DNA of 64,000 nucleotides from Symbiodinium natans (Eukaryota; Sar; Dinophyceae; Suessiales; Symbiodiniaceae), in NCBI GenBank assembly GCA_905221605.1, contig CAJNDS010002559.1:299499-363498 (forward strand), written 5' to 3'. A program made the position numbers and the translations under genes. Positions 53,051-62,742 of this stretch are shown here, in pieces; the stretch's first letter is position 1, and the number at the start of each line of letters is the position of its first letter. The notes beneath the pieces were generated by a model. That model made no database searches. It was not told the origin of the DNA and saw only the letters and a list, made by a program, of their open reading frames with translations.

Positions 53051-54894
53051 GACACCACCTGCCTCCGGAAACCCTGCCCTTCAGCAGAAACGACACCGAC
53101 AACACCTTGCACACCCTGGTGCTCTCCTACACTCACAGGCGCTACAGGGGCAGAGTCTCCAGATCCAGACCCTCCACCTTCACTAAAGGGGGCTAAAGGA
53201 ACCACGCTTGCGACTCCGCCACTGGAAGGTGACAGCCACACGCCAACTTTGTAAAGACCCTTCGTCTCTTCCATCCAGATCTTCCAACAACCCTTTGGTT
53301 GGATGTAGCTGTTCCCTTCCTCGAAGTGACAGATGCCACCTTTGCTACAAACATCCGACACAGCAAGCAGCGGTTTGTGTATATCGGCCACTGCGGAAGA
53401 AAACGAAACAGCTACCCCAGAGTCCGTGAATGCCCTTAGCTTCTTACAGCCTTGGTCCGAAACCGTGTGGCCAGTTGCAGTTTTAAACTGCCGACCAAGC
53501 TTGCTCGTCTCACTCACTTGGACAGGCTCTTTCGGCGCAATGCATGGCGGAATTGCAGTAGACCCGGCTCCGGAATCAACAGTGAGCTCCACGCGCGACC
53601 AACCTTGCTGAACAGTGTGCCAGGACTGGGAAGCAACAAACTGATGGTCACCATCCACGTGCGCGAGGTCTACTTCAAAACCGCCAGCTTCAACCGGCTC
53701 TTGCTGCTGAGGGGACTCATCCAACGTGTTCAAGCTCTTGTCCTTGCCCTTCGCAGACTTAGATTTAGACTTAGACTTGCCTTTGCTTTTGGGTGCTTTG
53801 TCAGGGTACTTGTCCCAACAGTCAGCCTCCTTGTGGCCTTGTCGATGACAGAAGTTGCAGTTACCAGGAAACTTCTGAGACTTCCCTTTGCCACTAGGAG
53901 TCTTGCCATGTGGGTTCGGAGCACCTTTTCCTTTTCCTTTGGAAAAGGAAGCAAGCAAAGAGCTCAACTCCTCAACAGACTTGACACCAAGCTGTGCGAG
54001 ACTACCGATGTCCATAGGCACGGGCCCTGTGGAGGATGAAGAAAGCGACTGCGAGGACTGCGACGCTAGTTGGGTCTGAGCTTGCAGTTCAAGAAAGTGC
54101 ACAACCTCCGCACGTGCCTTTTCATACGTGTCGAAACTTTTCAAGTTCAACTGCATGTGTGTCTTCAAGGGATCTACCAACATCTTCAACAGCATCACGC
54201 GCTTGAAGCCATCAGACAGTGTGTCTAACGTGCGTGTTTCGTGCTTGGTCATCATTTCTTCCCTACGCTCCAACTCGGCAAGAATCTCCGTAGGGTTAGT
54301 GCTGGAGAAAGGACCCAGGTTCACTATCTGCGTTAGCAAAGAAAGATCTGTCTCCTCTGACTGGGGATCAAACCGATGACACAAGCGACGAAACGCGTCC
54401 AAACCAGCACTCGGCCCTTTGAAACTCTTCTCTACAACAGCAAAAGCTTTACCTTCACAAACGGAGAGAAGAGTTGCATTCAAATGGGCAGATATCCGCT
54501 CAGCATCCGGATGTTTGCTGGTCAAACTCTGAAAACGTGCAGCATCTACAACTGAGGTTTCGTCGTCAAGAACATCCGTCAGCAACTTTTCGGCCGACTT
54601 GAATGCGGTTTGCACCCAGTTGACGTACTTGAGCTTCCAAACCCTGAAATCTTTTTCAGCTACTTTGTCCGTCAACTTTTCAGGCTGCCCAACACCGCGA
54701 ACGTCTACAAGGCTACCCAGTCTTTGCTCACCAGAGGAACTCAACTTGCCTAGCGCTTGCGTGAAATGCTGATGCTGCGCAGTCAGTGCTTGCTGCATCA
54801 CTTGTATCCTCTGCTCGTGGGACTCCTGCTGCTGTTGCAGCAGCTGCTGGGTTTGAGATTGCAACGCTTGGATGAGCTGTTGCATCTCCGACAT
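53032..54894 (-). CDS. Copia Gag and aspartic protease
   Basis: 620 residues from the ATG at 54894 (MSEMQQL), the first ATG after the primer site. The frame is open further up into the LTR but without an ATG. The N-terminus is glutamine-rich and probably coiled coil. A Gag core of copia type (UBN2-like, about residues 75-270) follows, with FRVWKLKYVNWV and LGPFSSTNPTEILAELE. A lysine/glycine-rich stretch leads into the CCHC knuckle C-x2-C-x4-H-x4-C at residues 346-359 (NCNFCHRQGHKEADCWD). The protease has the active-site DSGAGST at about 440. Gag packages the RNA and the protease cleaves the polyprotein. The ORF ends at 53032, overlapping the Pol frame. Confidence 0.92.
   Translation of the reverse strand: MSEMQQLIQALQSQTQQLLQQQQESHEQRIQVMQQALTAQHQHFTQALGKLSSSGEQRLGSLVDVRGVGQPEKLTDKVAEKDFRVWKLKYVNWVQTAFKSAEKLLTDVLDDETSVVDAARFQSLTSKHPDAERISAHLNATLLSVCEGKAFAVVEKSFKGPSAGLDAFRRLCHRFDPQSEETDLSLLTQIVNLGPFSSTNPTEILAELERREEMMTKHETRTLDTLSDGFKRVMLLKMLVDPLKTHMQLNLKSFDTYEKARAEVVHFLELQAQTQLASQSSQSLSSSSTGPVPMDIGSLAQLGVKSVEELSSLLASFSKGKGKGAPNPHGKTPSGKGKSQKFPGNCNFCHRQGHKEADCWDKYPDKAPKSKGKSKSKSKSAKGKDKSLNTLDESPQQQEPVEAGGFEVDLAHVDGDHQFVASQSWHTVQQGWSRVELTVDSGAGSTAIPPCIAPKEPVQVSETSKLGRQFKTATGHTVSDQGCKKLRAFTDSGVAVSFSSAVADIHKPLLAVSDVCSKGGICHFEEGNSYIQPKGCWKIWMEETKGLYKVGVWLSPSSGGVASVVPLAPFSEGGGSGSGDSAPVAPVSVGEHQGVQGVVGVVSAEGQGFRRQVVSWGTTL
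53068..53074 (-). promoter_or_regulatory. -1 ribosomal frameshift heptamer between Gag and Pol
   Basis: Coding-strand GGGTTTC, in Gag phase G GGT TTC, fits X XXY YYZ exactly. Slipping back one base gives GGG TTT CCG, which is the Pol frame. It lies inside the overlap bounded by the Pol-frame TGA (about 53083) and the Gag stop (53034-53032). Twelve bases downstream GTGTC and GACAC can form a hairpin around TTGGGGCAC. Confidence 0.8.
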
Positions 54895-54958
54895 TCTGAA
54901 ACTGGGTGTGACAAGGTTTCGGCTCACGTGCTTTTCAGGTTTCCCAAAGGAACTCAAC

Positions 54959-54976
54959 CAGAGCTCCGCACTACCA
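54959..54976 (-). other. Primer-binding site of the copia element
   Basis: Right after the 5' LTR the coding strand reads TGGTAGTGCGGAGCTCTG. TGG pairs with a tRNA CCA end, and TGGTAG is shared with initiator-Met primer sites, but the full tRNA cannot be named from this sequence. It differs from the primer site of the CCCH element. Confidence 0.65.
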
Positions 54977-55135
54977 TGTTGCGGACTTTTTAGTCGCGAT
55001 CTGAGCCCTGCAGGTTTGCATGGATGCACATTACAAATCAAGATTTAATTAAGTCAACTCCAAACTCTCATTCTGGAAAAGAGGCAACGAAGAACATGTG
55101 CAGCTAAGGTACCTGAGACGGGAGGGTTTTCAACA
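54977..55135 (-). repeat. 5' LTR of the copia element
   Basis: 159 bp, TGTTG...CAACA ends, one T longer than the other LTR and otherwise identical. Flanked outside by ACAAC. Confidence 0.95.
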
Positions 55136-55140
55136 ACAAC

Positions 55141-56488
55141 AGAGAACAAAAAGGAAAAGATAGGATGAAGGCAGATGGTGGGGACAGGAAGGGAGAACTC
55201 CTCTTTCGCTCGGCTCACACGTTTTCTCTTCCCTTGCCTTCATCCTCTGCTCTTCTCCCTTTTCTCTTCATAAGAAGAAAGGACAAATGAAAGGAACCGA
55301 AAGCTCAGGGAAAGCAAGACGCCCTCGCTCTCATCATCTGCCCCTTCCTCGACTTCATTGCTCTATTCCTTGTTCTTCTCTCCTGTCTCATTGGTGATCA
55401 GTGATAAACCAAGACGAGCTTGCCGTTCTTTCATTTTCTTTTTCTGGTGGAAAGCTAAGAAGCAGGAAGGAGAGGAAGGAAAGTGGAGAAATAGAAAGAG
55501 AAGCAAGAACGGAAAGAACAATACGCAGAAATGACAGAGAGGAAGGGAGAACTGCAAGCCCAGCAGAAGAAGAAGAAGATAGAGAGAGAGAGAGAGAGAA
55601 GAGATGAAGATAAGATAAGGGTGAAAAGGTGAAAAGAATGAAAACAAAAATCTAACAGCAAAGTAGCTAAACAAAACCTTCTGGCCTACCCCCTCAACTC
55701 TAAACCACCCTAAACCCTCGGTACATTGAGATATAACGGCACAGTTCCCGTAGCATGCTATATCAGAAACCATTTATTCCTACGAGACGTACAACCGCCT
55801 AAAACACGGTGACAAAAAATAAAACAGCGAGGCATCTGAAAAGACTTTCTGGCCTTCCCCTTCAACTCTAAACCACTAAACCCTCGCTATATAAAGGCTT
55901 AACAGCACAGTTCCCGTAGCACGCTATGTCATTTCTTCTTACGAGACGCACAACATAAACCAAGGTTTCGTATACTTTTTTGTAGTCAGGATGTGATATC
56001 CTGTTGCTTTGGACGAGTATTACGTAAGACTTTAAGCGCCTGTGGGTCTTGCGGATAATTGGAGAATAAGCATCATCCTTGACAAATGATAACCATGATG
56101 GGAGACCTGTGGGAAGCATTGAGAATGAAAAAGCAAGATACTTGCGAGCAATTACTTGCAGCCTGTTGGAAGGTCTCAGGAAATCGCGAAAGGACATTTG
56201 CTCACAGTATTCTCGTGTCCCTGGGGCTTAAAGTAAATGATTTTCCGCATTACCCTATGCGCTCGAATACTTCTGAGTCTCATGGTTCGTTCTCCGCTAT
56301 CGGTATTTGATACGCCATACATTTATCCTATATACACACTTGATGTGGGCACCTATTCTACGTACTTTCTCTTTGCGTTTTGCTGACTGAGAGATGTTTT
56401 CGGGTGTGAAAAGGCCTTACGCGCCAACATCTGCTTCTGGACAACAAAGTAGAGATAATATGTTTTGTGAAGGGGGGGCCAAGACAGT
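55141..56488. other. Gene-free stretch with diverged direct repeats
   Basis: Purine/pyrimidine-rich sequence to about 55670, including a GA tract near 55580. Two copies, about 170 bp apart, of a segment beginning CTTTCTGGCC or CCTTCTGGCC follow (about 55676 and 55847). Each has CCCCNTCAACTCTAAACCA, CTAAACCCTCG, GGCACAGTTCCCGTAGCA and TACGAGACG. Both keep a CTAAACCCT remnant. Reading frames at 55868-56310 lack domains. Confidence 0.7.
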
Positions 56489-56940
56489 GCTTAATCGGCC
56501 CTGGGTTTGACGATTGAAGATTGAAGACGCCGGGGAACTCTCCCCGGATTGAAGATGCTCCGGGGAGAGTTCCCGGGCATCTTCAATCTTCAACCTTCAA
56601 ACACAGGGCCGATTAAGCGCTCCACCTGCTGCTTAATCGGCCCTTGGATTGAAGATTGAATATTGAATATGCCGGGGAACTCTCCCAGGAGTATCTTCAA
56701 CCCCAGACCCCTGCCGATTAAGCACTTCATCTGCCTAGTCGGCCCAGGGTTGAGAATCCAGGATTGAAGGTGCTCCGGGGAGAGTTCCCGGGCATGTTCA
56801 ATCTTCAAACCCAGGGCCGATTAAGCAGGCGGAGCGCTCAATCGGCCTTGAGGCCGAAGGATCAGGATTGAAGATTCCCGGGGAGAGTTCCCCGGCATCG
56901 TCAACCCGATTAAGCAGCTGGAGCGCTTACTCGGCCCTGG
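56489..56940. repeat. Row of four related palindromes
   Basis: Hairpins at 56489-56618, 56631-56723, 56733-56826 and 56836-56915, with the start of a fifth at about 56924. Each is bounded by GCTTAATCGGCCC (or a variant) and GGGCCGATTAAGC. Each contains GATTGAAGAT, CCGGGGAACTCTCCC and complements, so nearly the whole unit folds on itself. Spacers of about 10-12 bp carry 'GCTCCACCTGCT'-like sequence. Probably a fold-back or MITE-type element amplified in tandem; no target duplication is evident. Confidence 0.85.
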
Positions 56941-57618
56941 GGTCCAGTAGTTCAATATTTCATATGCTCTGCTAAAGTCTGTAGAATTTTCAAGCCCCCC
57001 TCCCAAAGACCCATCTGTATTTTGGTGTTTGGGATACCGTAAGCCAAAGCTAAATGAAAGGGAAGAAGTCCCTTTTTCCTCTGCCAATCTTCTTCCTCCC
57101 ACTCCTCTCTTCCTCTCCTATTCCTTTCTTAGTAGAGCATGGAGTGATGAGAGGGAAGGGGTGAAAGCGGATGAGAAAAGTGACAGAGAGGGCAGGGCGA
57201 AATCTTCATTTCCTTGCCTTTTTCGTCCCTCTCACCTCTCCTTCTCATCGTTCTCTTGCTTTCTCGTTTGAGAAGGATGTGGACAGGGCATGGAACAAGG
57301 CGAGGGAAGGGGGGGGGGGGGCGAAATCGAGTGAGAAAGGATGGAACAAGGAAGAAATGAGGAAAAATGGACAGGACAGGTCAGGTGTTTGGTTTGGCGA
57401 CTATACACGTACCTGGACCAGCACAAACCAAAGAGAAAAAGCAAATCCAAATCGCCCACCTCCCGCTCACCCGTCTGAAAAAAACAACAAAAATGCATCC
57501 GTAGCGAGTGTTCGCCTACGGTCAAATCGATCTACAGAGGTCCCGGCACATCCCTTGTCGAACAGGCAAAAAAGCAGAAACATAGCAAGGGGGGGTCGGG
57601 CTTGCCATTGGTGTTGGC

Positions 57619-58083
57619 ATGTGGCCAAAACACCGCCACAAGGGGATCGTGTCCCCCTGCACCCTTCGGCTAGTCGTGCCAGCCAATCCCTTGACAGGCA
57701 AAATCCGACCACGACGTATCGACGCCTCCCCCCGCCACGAACCCGCCTTTTTCGTAGAAGCTGTCAACAGGCCCGATTTCGCCGATTCCGAACCGGCTGA
57801 AAACGACGACACACTCGCAACAGCATGTGAACAAGCGAGTGAGGGTACTCTGGGTGTGAAGTTACCGCAAAAACCTCGAGAAGAACTTGACCGAGAGTAT
57901 CTTCGTCCGACAGCCCACCCAGGAAGCTGCCCGACACGACACCGCTTCGAGAGAAGGCGGCGAAGGCACTCCATGAGCACCCCCCCCAACACCTTCCCCC
58001 GAACAAAGAAACCCAATGAGCAAGACCGCAAGAGTGCGGACGCCGTTAAGAGAATTGGCGGCACTCTCACCCCATCAGTATAA
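57619..58083 (+). CDS. Doubtful ORF in tandem unit 1
   Basis: 154 codons from an ATG. It corresponds to the C-terminal part of the 243-codon frame of unit 2, from 'RLVVPANPLTG' onward. A 2-bp deletion (ACCCTTCGG versus ACCCTTTTCGG) changes the frame upstream relative to unit 2. Charged and low-complexity, with no recognised domain. The reverse strand is also open over this stretch, so coding status is uncertain. Confidence 0.3.
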   Translation: MWPKHRHKGIVSPCTLRLVVPANPLTGKIRPRRIDASPRHEPAFFVEAVNRPDFADSEPAENDDTLATACEQASEGTLGVKLPQKPREELDREYLRPTAHPGSCPTRHRFERRRRRHSMSTPPNTFPRTKKPNEQDRKSADAVKRIGGTLTPSV

Positions 58084-58086
58084 AAG
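58076..58086 (+). promoter_or_regulatory. TATA-like motif, repeated in both tandem units
   Basis: AGTATAAAAGG occurs here and again at about 59963, followed in each unit by the same 100-bp conserved stretch. Dinoflagellate promoters are reported to lack TATA boxes, so the motif could be chance. No transcript can be assigned. Confidence 0.25.
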
Positions 58087-59236
58087 GCCCACCAAACTGT
58101 AACCAACCAAAGTGACAAAGGTGACACCCCTCAGGGTATGGAGTTGGTCTCAGTAGGGGCACTACCTTACCCCTAGCTGAGTCCCTTCCATCGCCCACGT
58201 GGAGGCCTCCGCCGTCGGGGTGAGGAAACATGGCTCAGAAGAGGAAGCGAGAGATACCCTATCCCATCCCAATGTTGCTATCTCAGGGGCCTCCCGAATG
58301 CAGGGGCCTTTAGAGGCTAGAGCTTCCAGTAGCATCCAACCCTCCCTCCCAGCTCGACATGAGACATTGCCTCTCCTCCCCTCCCCTCACCTCTTCCTTT
58401 CCTCGGACCATAGTCCGCAATCTTATAATGCCCTTCATTCTCCTTGCTTAAGCTTGCCTTTTCTATCTCCCTACTTAATGGCAAAAGGAACAGAAGAGGA
58501 AAGGCTCATGGGCTGGACACGAGAAAAGCGAGAGCGGGGTCAAGGAGGAGAACGAACATGGAAAAGAAAGGAAGGAGAGCTAGAGGGAAGATAGAGAGAT
58601 AGAGAGGAGAAATGAAGGACAAAGACCGTGGAAGAAAGGCGTGACCAATGCTCGGGACATAAGTGTAAGGGGTGAGGAAAAGGAACAGTGGATAACAAAA
58701 ACAAGTGTCCTGCTTGACCCTTTTTGTTCTCCAAGCGGCCCTCTTTTCACCATCGCTTCCTTCTTCCTCTCCTTCATTGTTTTTGTTTCCTTCACCCTGT
58801 TCCCCTATCTGTCGCTCTTCCACTGTCTTCCTTCTTCCTCTTCTCCCTAATTGTTGTCTCTTTCTCTTTGCTTCTCTATCTGTCTCCATCTCTCTCACTC
58901 CGGTGCTCCCCGGCGTTTTCTGTTCAATTGCTCATCCTTTCTGACTTTACGAGGCGGACCCTTCTTCCTCCCACTCCTCTCTTCCTCTCCTATTCCTTTC
59001 TTAGCATAGAGCATGGAGTGATGAGAGGGAAGGGGTGAAAGCGGATGAGAAAAGTGACAGAGAGGGCAGGGCGAAATCTTCATTTCCTTGCCTTTTTCGT
59101 CCCTCTCACCTCTCCTTCTCATCGTTCTCTTGCTTTCTCGTTTGAGAAGGATGTGGACAGGGCATGGAACAAGGCGAGGGAAGGGGGGGGGCGAAATCGA
59201 GTGAGAAAGGATGGAACAAGGAAGAAATGAAGAAAA

Positions 59237-59968
59237 ATGGACAGGACAGGTCAGGTGTTTGGTTTGGCGACTTTGCACGTACCTGGACCAGCAGAGCGAC
59301 AAGCCCAAACCAAAGAGAAAAAGCAAATCCAAATCGCCCACCTCCCGCTCACCCATCTGAAAAAAAACAACAAAAATGCATCCGTAGCGAGTGTTCGCCT
59401 ACGGTCAAATCGATCTACAGAGGTCCCGGCACATCCCTTGTCGAACAGGCAAAAAAGCAGAAACATAGCAAGGGGGGGTCGGGCTTGCCATTGGTGTTGG
59501 CATGTGGCCAAAACACCGCCGCAAGGGGATCGTGTCCCCCTGCACCCTTTTCGGCTAGTCGTGCCAGCCAATCCCTTGACAGGCAAAATCCGACCACGAC
59601 GTATCGACGCCTCCCCCCGCCACGAACCCGCCTTTTTCGTAGAAGCTGTCAACAGGCCCGATTTCGCCGATTCCGAACCGGCTGAAAACGACGACACACT
59701 CGCAACAGCATGTGAACAAGCGAGTGAGGGTACTCTGGGTGTGAAGTTACCGCAAAAACCTCGAGAAGAACTTGACCGAGAGTATCTTCGTCCGACAGCC
59801 CACCCAGGAAGCTGCCCGACACGACACCGCTTCGAGAGAAGGCGGCGAAGGCACTCCATGAGCACCCCCCCCAACACCTTCCCCCGAACAAAGAAACCCA
59901 ATGAGCAAGACCGCAAGAGTGCGGACGCCGTTAAGAGAATTGGCGGCACTCTCACCCCATCAGTATAA
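59237..59968 (+). CDS. Doubtful ORF in tandem unit 2
   Basis: 243 codons from an ATG, rich in R, P, K and S, ending GGTLTPSV. No domain recognised. The opposite strand carries an equally long open frame (60012-59251), which suggests that openness reflects GC-rich composition and not selection. The duplicated copy in unit 1 is frameshifted midway. If either strand is coding, the conserved block is 59540-59968. Function unknown. Confidence 0.3.
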   Translation: MDRTGQVFGLATLHVPGPAERQAQTKEKKQIQIAHLPLTHLKKNNKNASVASVRLRSNRSTEVPAHPLSNRQKSRNIARGGRACHWCWHVAKTPPQGDRVPLHPFRLVVPANPLTGKIRPRRIDASPRHEPAFFVEAVNRPDFADSEPAENDDTLATACEQASEGTLGVKLPQKPREELDREYLRPTAHPGSCPTRHRFERRRRRHSMSTPPNTFPRTKKPNEQDRKSADAVKRIGGTLTPSV

Positions 59969-60647
59969 AAGGCCCACCAAACTGTAACCAACCAAAGTGA
60001 CAAAGGTGACACCCCTCAGGGTATGGAGTTGGTCTCAGTAGGGGCACTACCTTACCCCTAGCTGAGTCCCTTCCATCGCCCACGTGGAGGCCTCCGCCGT
60101 CGGGGTGAGGAAACATGGCTCAGAAGAGGAAGCGAGAGATACCCTATCCCATCCCAATGTTGCTATATCTCAGGGGCCTCCCGAATGCAGGGGCCTTTAG
60201 AGGCTAGAGCTTCCAGTAGCATCCAACCCTCCCTCCCAGCTCGACATGAGACATTGCCTCTCCTCCCCTCCCCTCACCTCTTCCTTTCCTCGGACCATAG
60301 TCCGCAATCTTATAATGCCCTTCATTCTCCTTGCTTAAGCTTGCCTTTTCTATCTCCCTACTTAATGGCAAAAGGAACAGAAGAGGAAAGGCTCATGGGC
60401 TGGACACGAGAAAAGCGAGAGCGGGGTCAAGGAGGAGAACGAACATGGAAAAGAAAGGAAGGAGAGCTAGAGGGAAGATAGAGAGATAGAGAGGAGAAAT
60501 GAAGGACAAAGACCGTGGAAGAAAGGCGTGAGCAATGCTCGGGACATAAGTGTAAGGGGTGAGGAAAAGGAACAGTGGATAACAAAAACAAGTGTCCTGC
60601 TTGACCCCTTTTTGTTCTCCAAGCGGCCCTCTTTTCACCATCGCTTC

Positions 60648-61899
60648 CTTCTTCCTCTCCTTCATTGTTTTTGTTTCCTTCACCCTGTTCCCCTATCTGT
60701 CGCTCTTCCACTGTCTTCCTTCTTCCTCTTCTCCCTAATTGTTGTCTCCTTCTCTTTGCTTCTCTATCTGTCTCCATCTCTCTCACTCCGGTGCTCCCCG
60801 GCGTTTTCTGTTCAATTGCTCATCCTTTCTGACTTTACGAGGCGGACCCTGTACAAACGATGGGTCCTGTTCTGGACATGGTCCCGCACTGCCTCTTTCC
60901 ACACACTCCAGACCCCTCTGAGCTGCCCCAAGAGTTTCGGGCGGCCTTCAGAGAGCGTCTCCCAGGGGCCTCCAAGAGCCCCCATATTGCCAAGAAGAAA
61001 AACCACACAGAGACATGTAGAGAAGTAGTTACGAGGAGCTGGAGAAGTCCTCCTTCCATCATATCATTCCCTTCATTCTCCTTGCTTAACCTTGCCCTTC
61101 TTCTACCCCCCCTACTTAATGACAAAAGGAACAGAGGAAGAAAGGGCCGCAAAAGGGACACAAGAAAGGGAGAGTGCAGAAAGCGGGCGCACGAAGAGCG
61201 AAAACGAAAGGAAGGAGAAAGAAAGCTTCTTAAAGACAATAGCATTCCGAAGAACAACGAAATCCTGTCATTTATTGAAACACTGGATGGACTCGTTGAT
61301 TCCTTTTCAAATGAAGGGTTCTATCGTTCACGGTGTTCCTTAGAACAGGAGGGCCTTTCAGGACAACGCCCTCATCTGTATTCAACATAGGCAGGGCTAC
61401 CTCTGATTAAGAATACACGGAACGGTTCATTCTAAGAAAATAAACTCTCTCATTTCAATCGGAGCGGACGGACCCACTCATCTATCAAGAAAAGAGCCGA
61501 AAGCATTTGGGAGGAATTAAAATACGAATGAGGGGCTATCGCAGTATCCTTTTGTCTTCTGACACGGATTATTTGACAGAAGGGGTTCCTGCCTCTTGTT
61601 TCTTTCAAGAAAGGGAGGCTTTCGAGTGGCAAGGGGCGAACTCACGCCCACCCCAGTCTTTGGGGCCACTCTGAAAACAGCTTGGAGAGGACAGTTGCTT
61701 CTCTCTCCTTTTTCTGTTTCTCTATCTCTTGCTCCGTGTCTGTCGTTCTCCTTCTTCTGCGAATCTGCTTCTTTCAATATCCACCAGGGCCCCGCCGTTT
61801 TCGGGTTCCTTGAAGGGGCTCCCTGAAAGGGCCTCCCAGGGGTTTGAGAGAAGACTGCGAAAGGGCAAAAGGGGACACTTCTTGAAGGATGTTGAATGG
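60648..61899. repeat. Duplicated module, copy A
   Basis: This segment recurs at 62743 to the window end, about 1.25 kb, with few differences (for example C-run length near 61106, GAGCTGCC versus GAGCCGCC, ATTATTT versus ATTCTTT). Its first 200 bp are also the tail of both tandem units (58760-58960 and 60648-60849). So three copies of that tail exist, two of them followed by the longer module. Confidence 0.9.
60860..61390 (+). CDS. Doubtful ORF in duplicated module A
   Basis: 176 codons from an ATG (MGPVLDMVPHCLF...). Copy B (62955) keeps the first 75 or so codons with one L-to-P change. A different C-run length then shifts the frame near 63200. The later half is K/R/E-rich and ends in LEQEGLSGQRPHLYST, whose counterpart lies in another frame in copy B. 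No domain recognised; it could be a pseudogene or non-coding. Confidence 0.3.
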   Translation: MGPVLDMVPHCLFPHTPDPSELPQEFRAAFRERLPGASKSPHIAKKKNHTETCREVVTRSWRSPPSIISFPSFSLLNLALLLPPLLNDKRNRGRKGRKRDTRKGECRKRAHEERKRKEGERKLLKDNSIPKNNEILSFIETLDGLVDSFSNEGFYRSRCSLEQEGLSGQRPHLYST

Positions 61900-62046
61900 C
61901 AAGTAAAAAACGGGAGGGGCGAGGAGGAAAGAGGAAAGAACAAGAAGAAGGAAGAGGGGAAGAGAAAGGAATGCTGGCAGGAAGGAGGGAAGGAGGCAGA
62001 GAAGGAGAGAGACAGAGAGAGACAGAGACAAAGAGAAGAGAGAGGG

Positions 62047-62113
<67 letters not shown>

Positions 62114-62742
62114 CAGAGAGAAAGCGAGAGCGAAAGAGAAAAAGATGGAGAGAGATACGATGAATAAAAGAACCACACTGAGCTATTTAAAGGGTGTTAA
62201 GTCTTTTAGAGAGCCCATAATTTGAACATTTTGAATAATTGAATTCAGGTCTTCATTTTTTATAGTATTTTGAATTCAGGTCTTCATTTTTTCATAATAT
62301 TTAGGAGGCTCAAGATATCACATTGGGCGCAATCACTGTAACTGAACGATGCAAACAGTTTTAGTTATGGTTACCGCAAAATATTAAACTGTAGGGTGGA
62401 GACCAGAGACCTCAATCATACGATTTGTTTACAAAAATGCACTTCTTGTAGCCTGGTAAAGATCTTGAAGCATTGAAAAAGTAAGACTGCAACAACGTTA
62501 AGGAATGTTGTTGTTTTGCAAAACCTTAAAGCACCATCATTGCTTTAACGAAAAGGTTCGATTTGAACCTTGATATGTCCTCAACATCAAAAAACGAAAG
62601 GTTTGTTTATCAACCTAGTGCGCCTGCATTTTTGCGTAAACCCTAGTGTGTCCTAAACTTCAAAAACGACGGGATTTTTGTAAGCCTGGGTGTGCCCCCA
62701 TCCTCGAAAACGAAGGTGTGTTTGTAAACACGTTCAAGCGAA
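61900..62742. other. Gene-free stretch with (GA)n and short tandem repeats
   Basis: Purine-rich sequence with a GA tract at about 62047-62107. A direct duplication of GAATTCAGGTCTTCATTTTTT follows at 62240 and 62270. At about 62560-62735 is a row of three or four diverged 45-60 bp units with AACCT.GTGTG.CC and AAAAACGA motifs. No gene seen. Confidence 0.75.

Larger units (their letters stand above)
49435..55135 (-). mobile_element. Complete Ty1/copia LTR retrotransposon
   Basis: A 5701-bp element on the minus strand. The LTRs of 158 and 159 bp differ by one T in a T run, begin TGTTG and end CAACA. A 5-bp duplication ACAAC lies at 49430-49434 and 55136-55140. Order on the coding strand: LTR, primer site, Gag with zinc knuckle, aspartic protease, integrase, reverse transcriptase, RNase H, LTR. 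Integrase before RT defines Ty1/copia (Pseudoviridae). All catalytic residues I could check are present and both ORFs are uninterrupted, so the copy may be autonomous and recently inserted. Confidence 0.95.
57089..60849. repeat. 1.9-kb tandem duplication, two units
   Basis: Unit 1 (57089-58960) is repeated head to tail as unit 2 (58961-60849), both starting CTTCTTCCTCCCACTCCTCT. Differences are few: small indels (GGCTAG versus TTGGCTAG context, CTATCTC versus CTATATCTC, G-run length) and one 12-bp insertion in unit 2 near 59295 (CAGAGCGACAAG region). High similarity implies a recent duplication. Each unit holds the doubtful ORF described below, a TATAAAAGG motif and the final 200-bp module that recurs at 62743. 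Confidence 0.9.

Noticed and set aside
57522-58127. Long minus-strand frame in tandem unit 1 (and 59251-60012 in unit 2)
   Set aside because: Opposite-strand frame is equally open and no domain is seen; kept only as part of the uncertainty over the plus-strand ORFs.
61896-62225. R/E-rich frames of about 110-140 residues
   Set aside because: Translations of the (GA)n tract and flanking purine-rich sequence.
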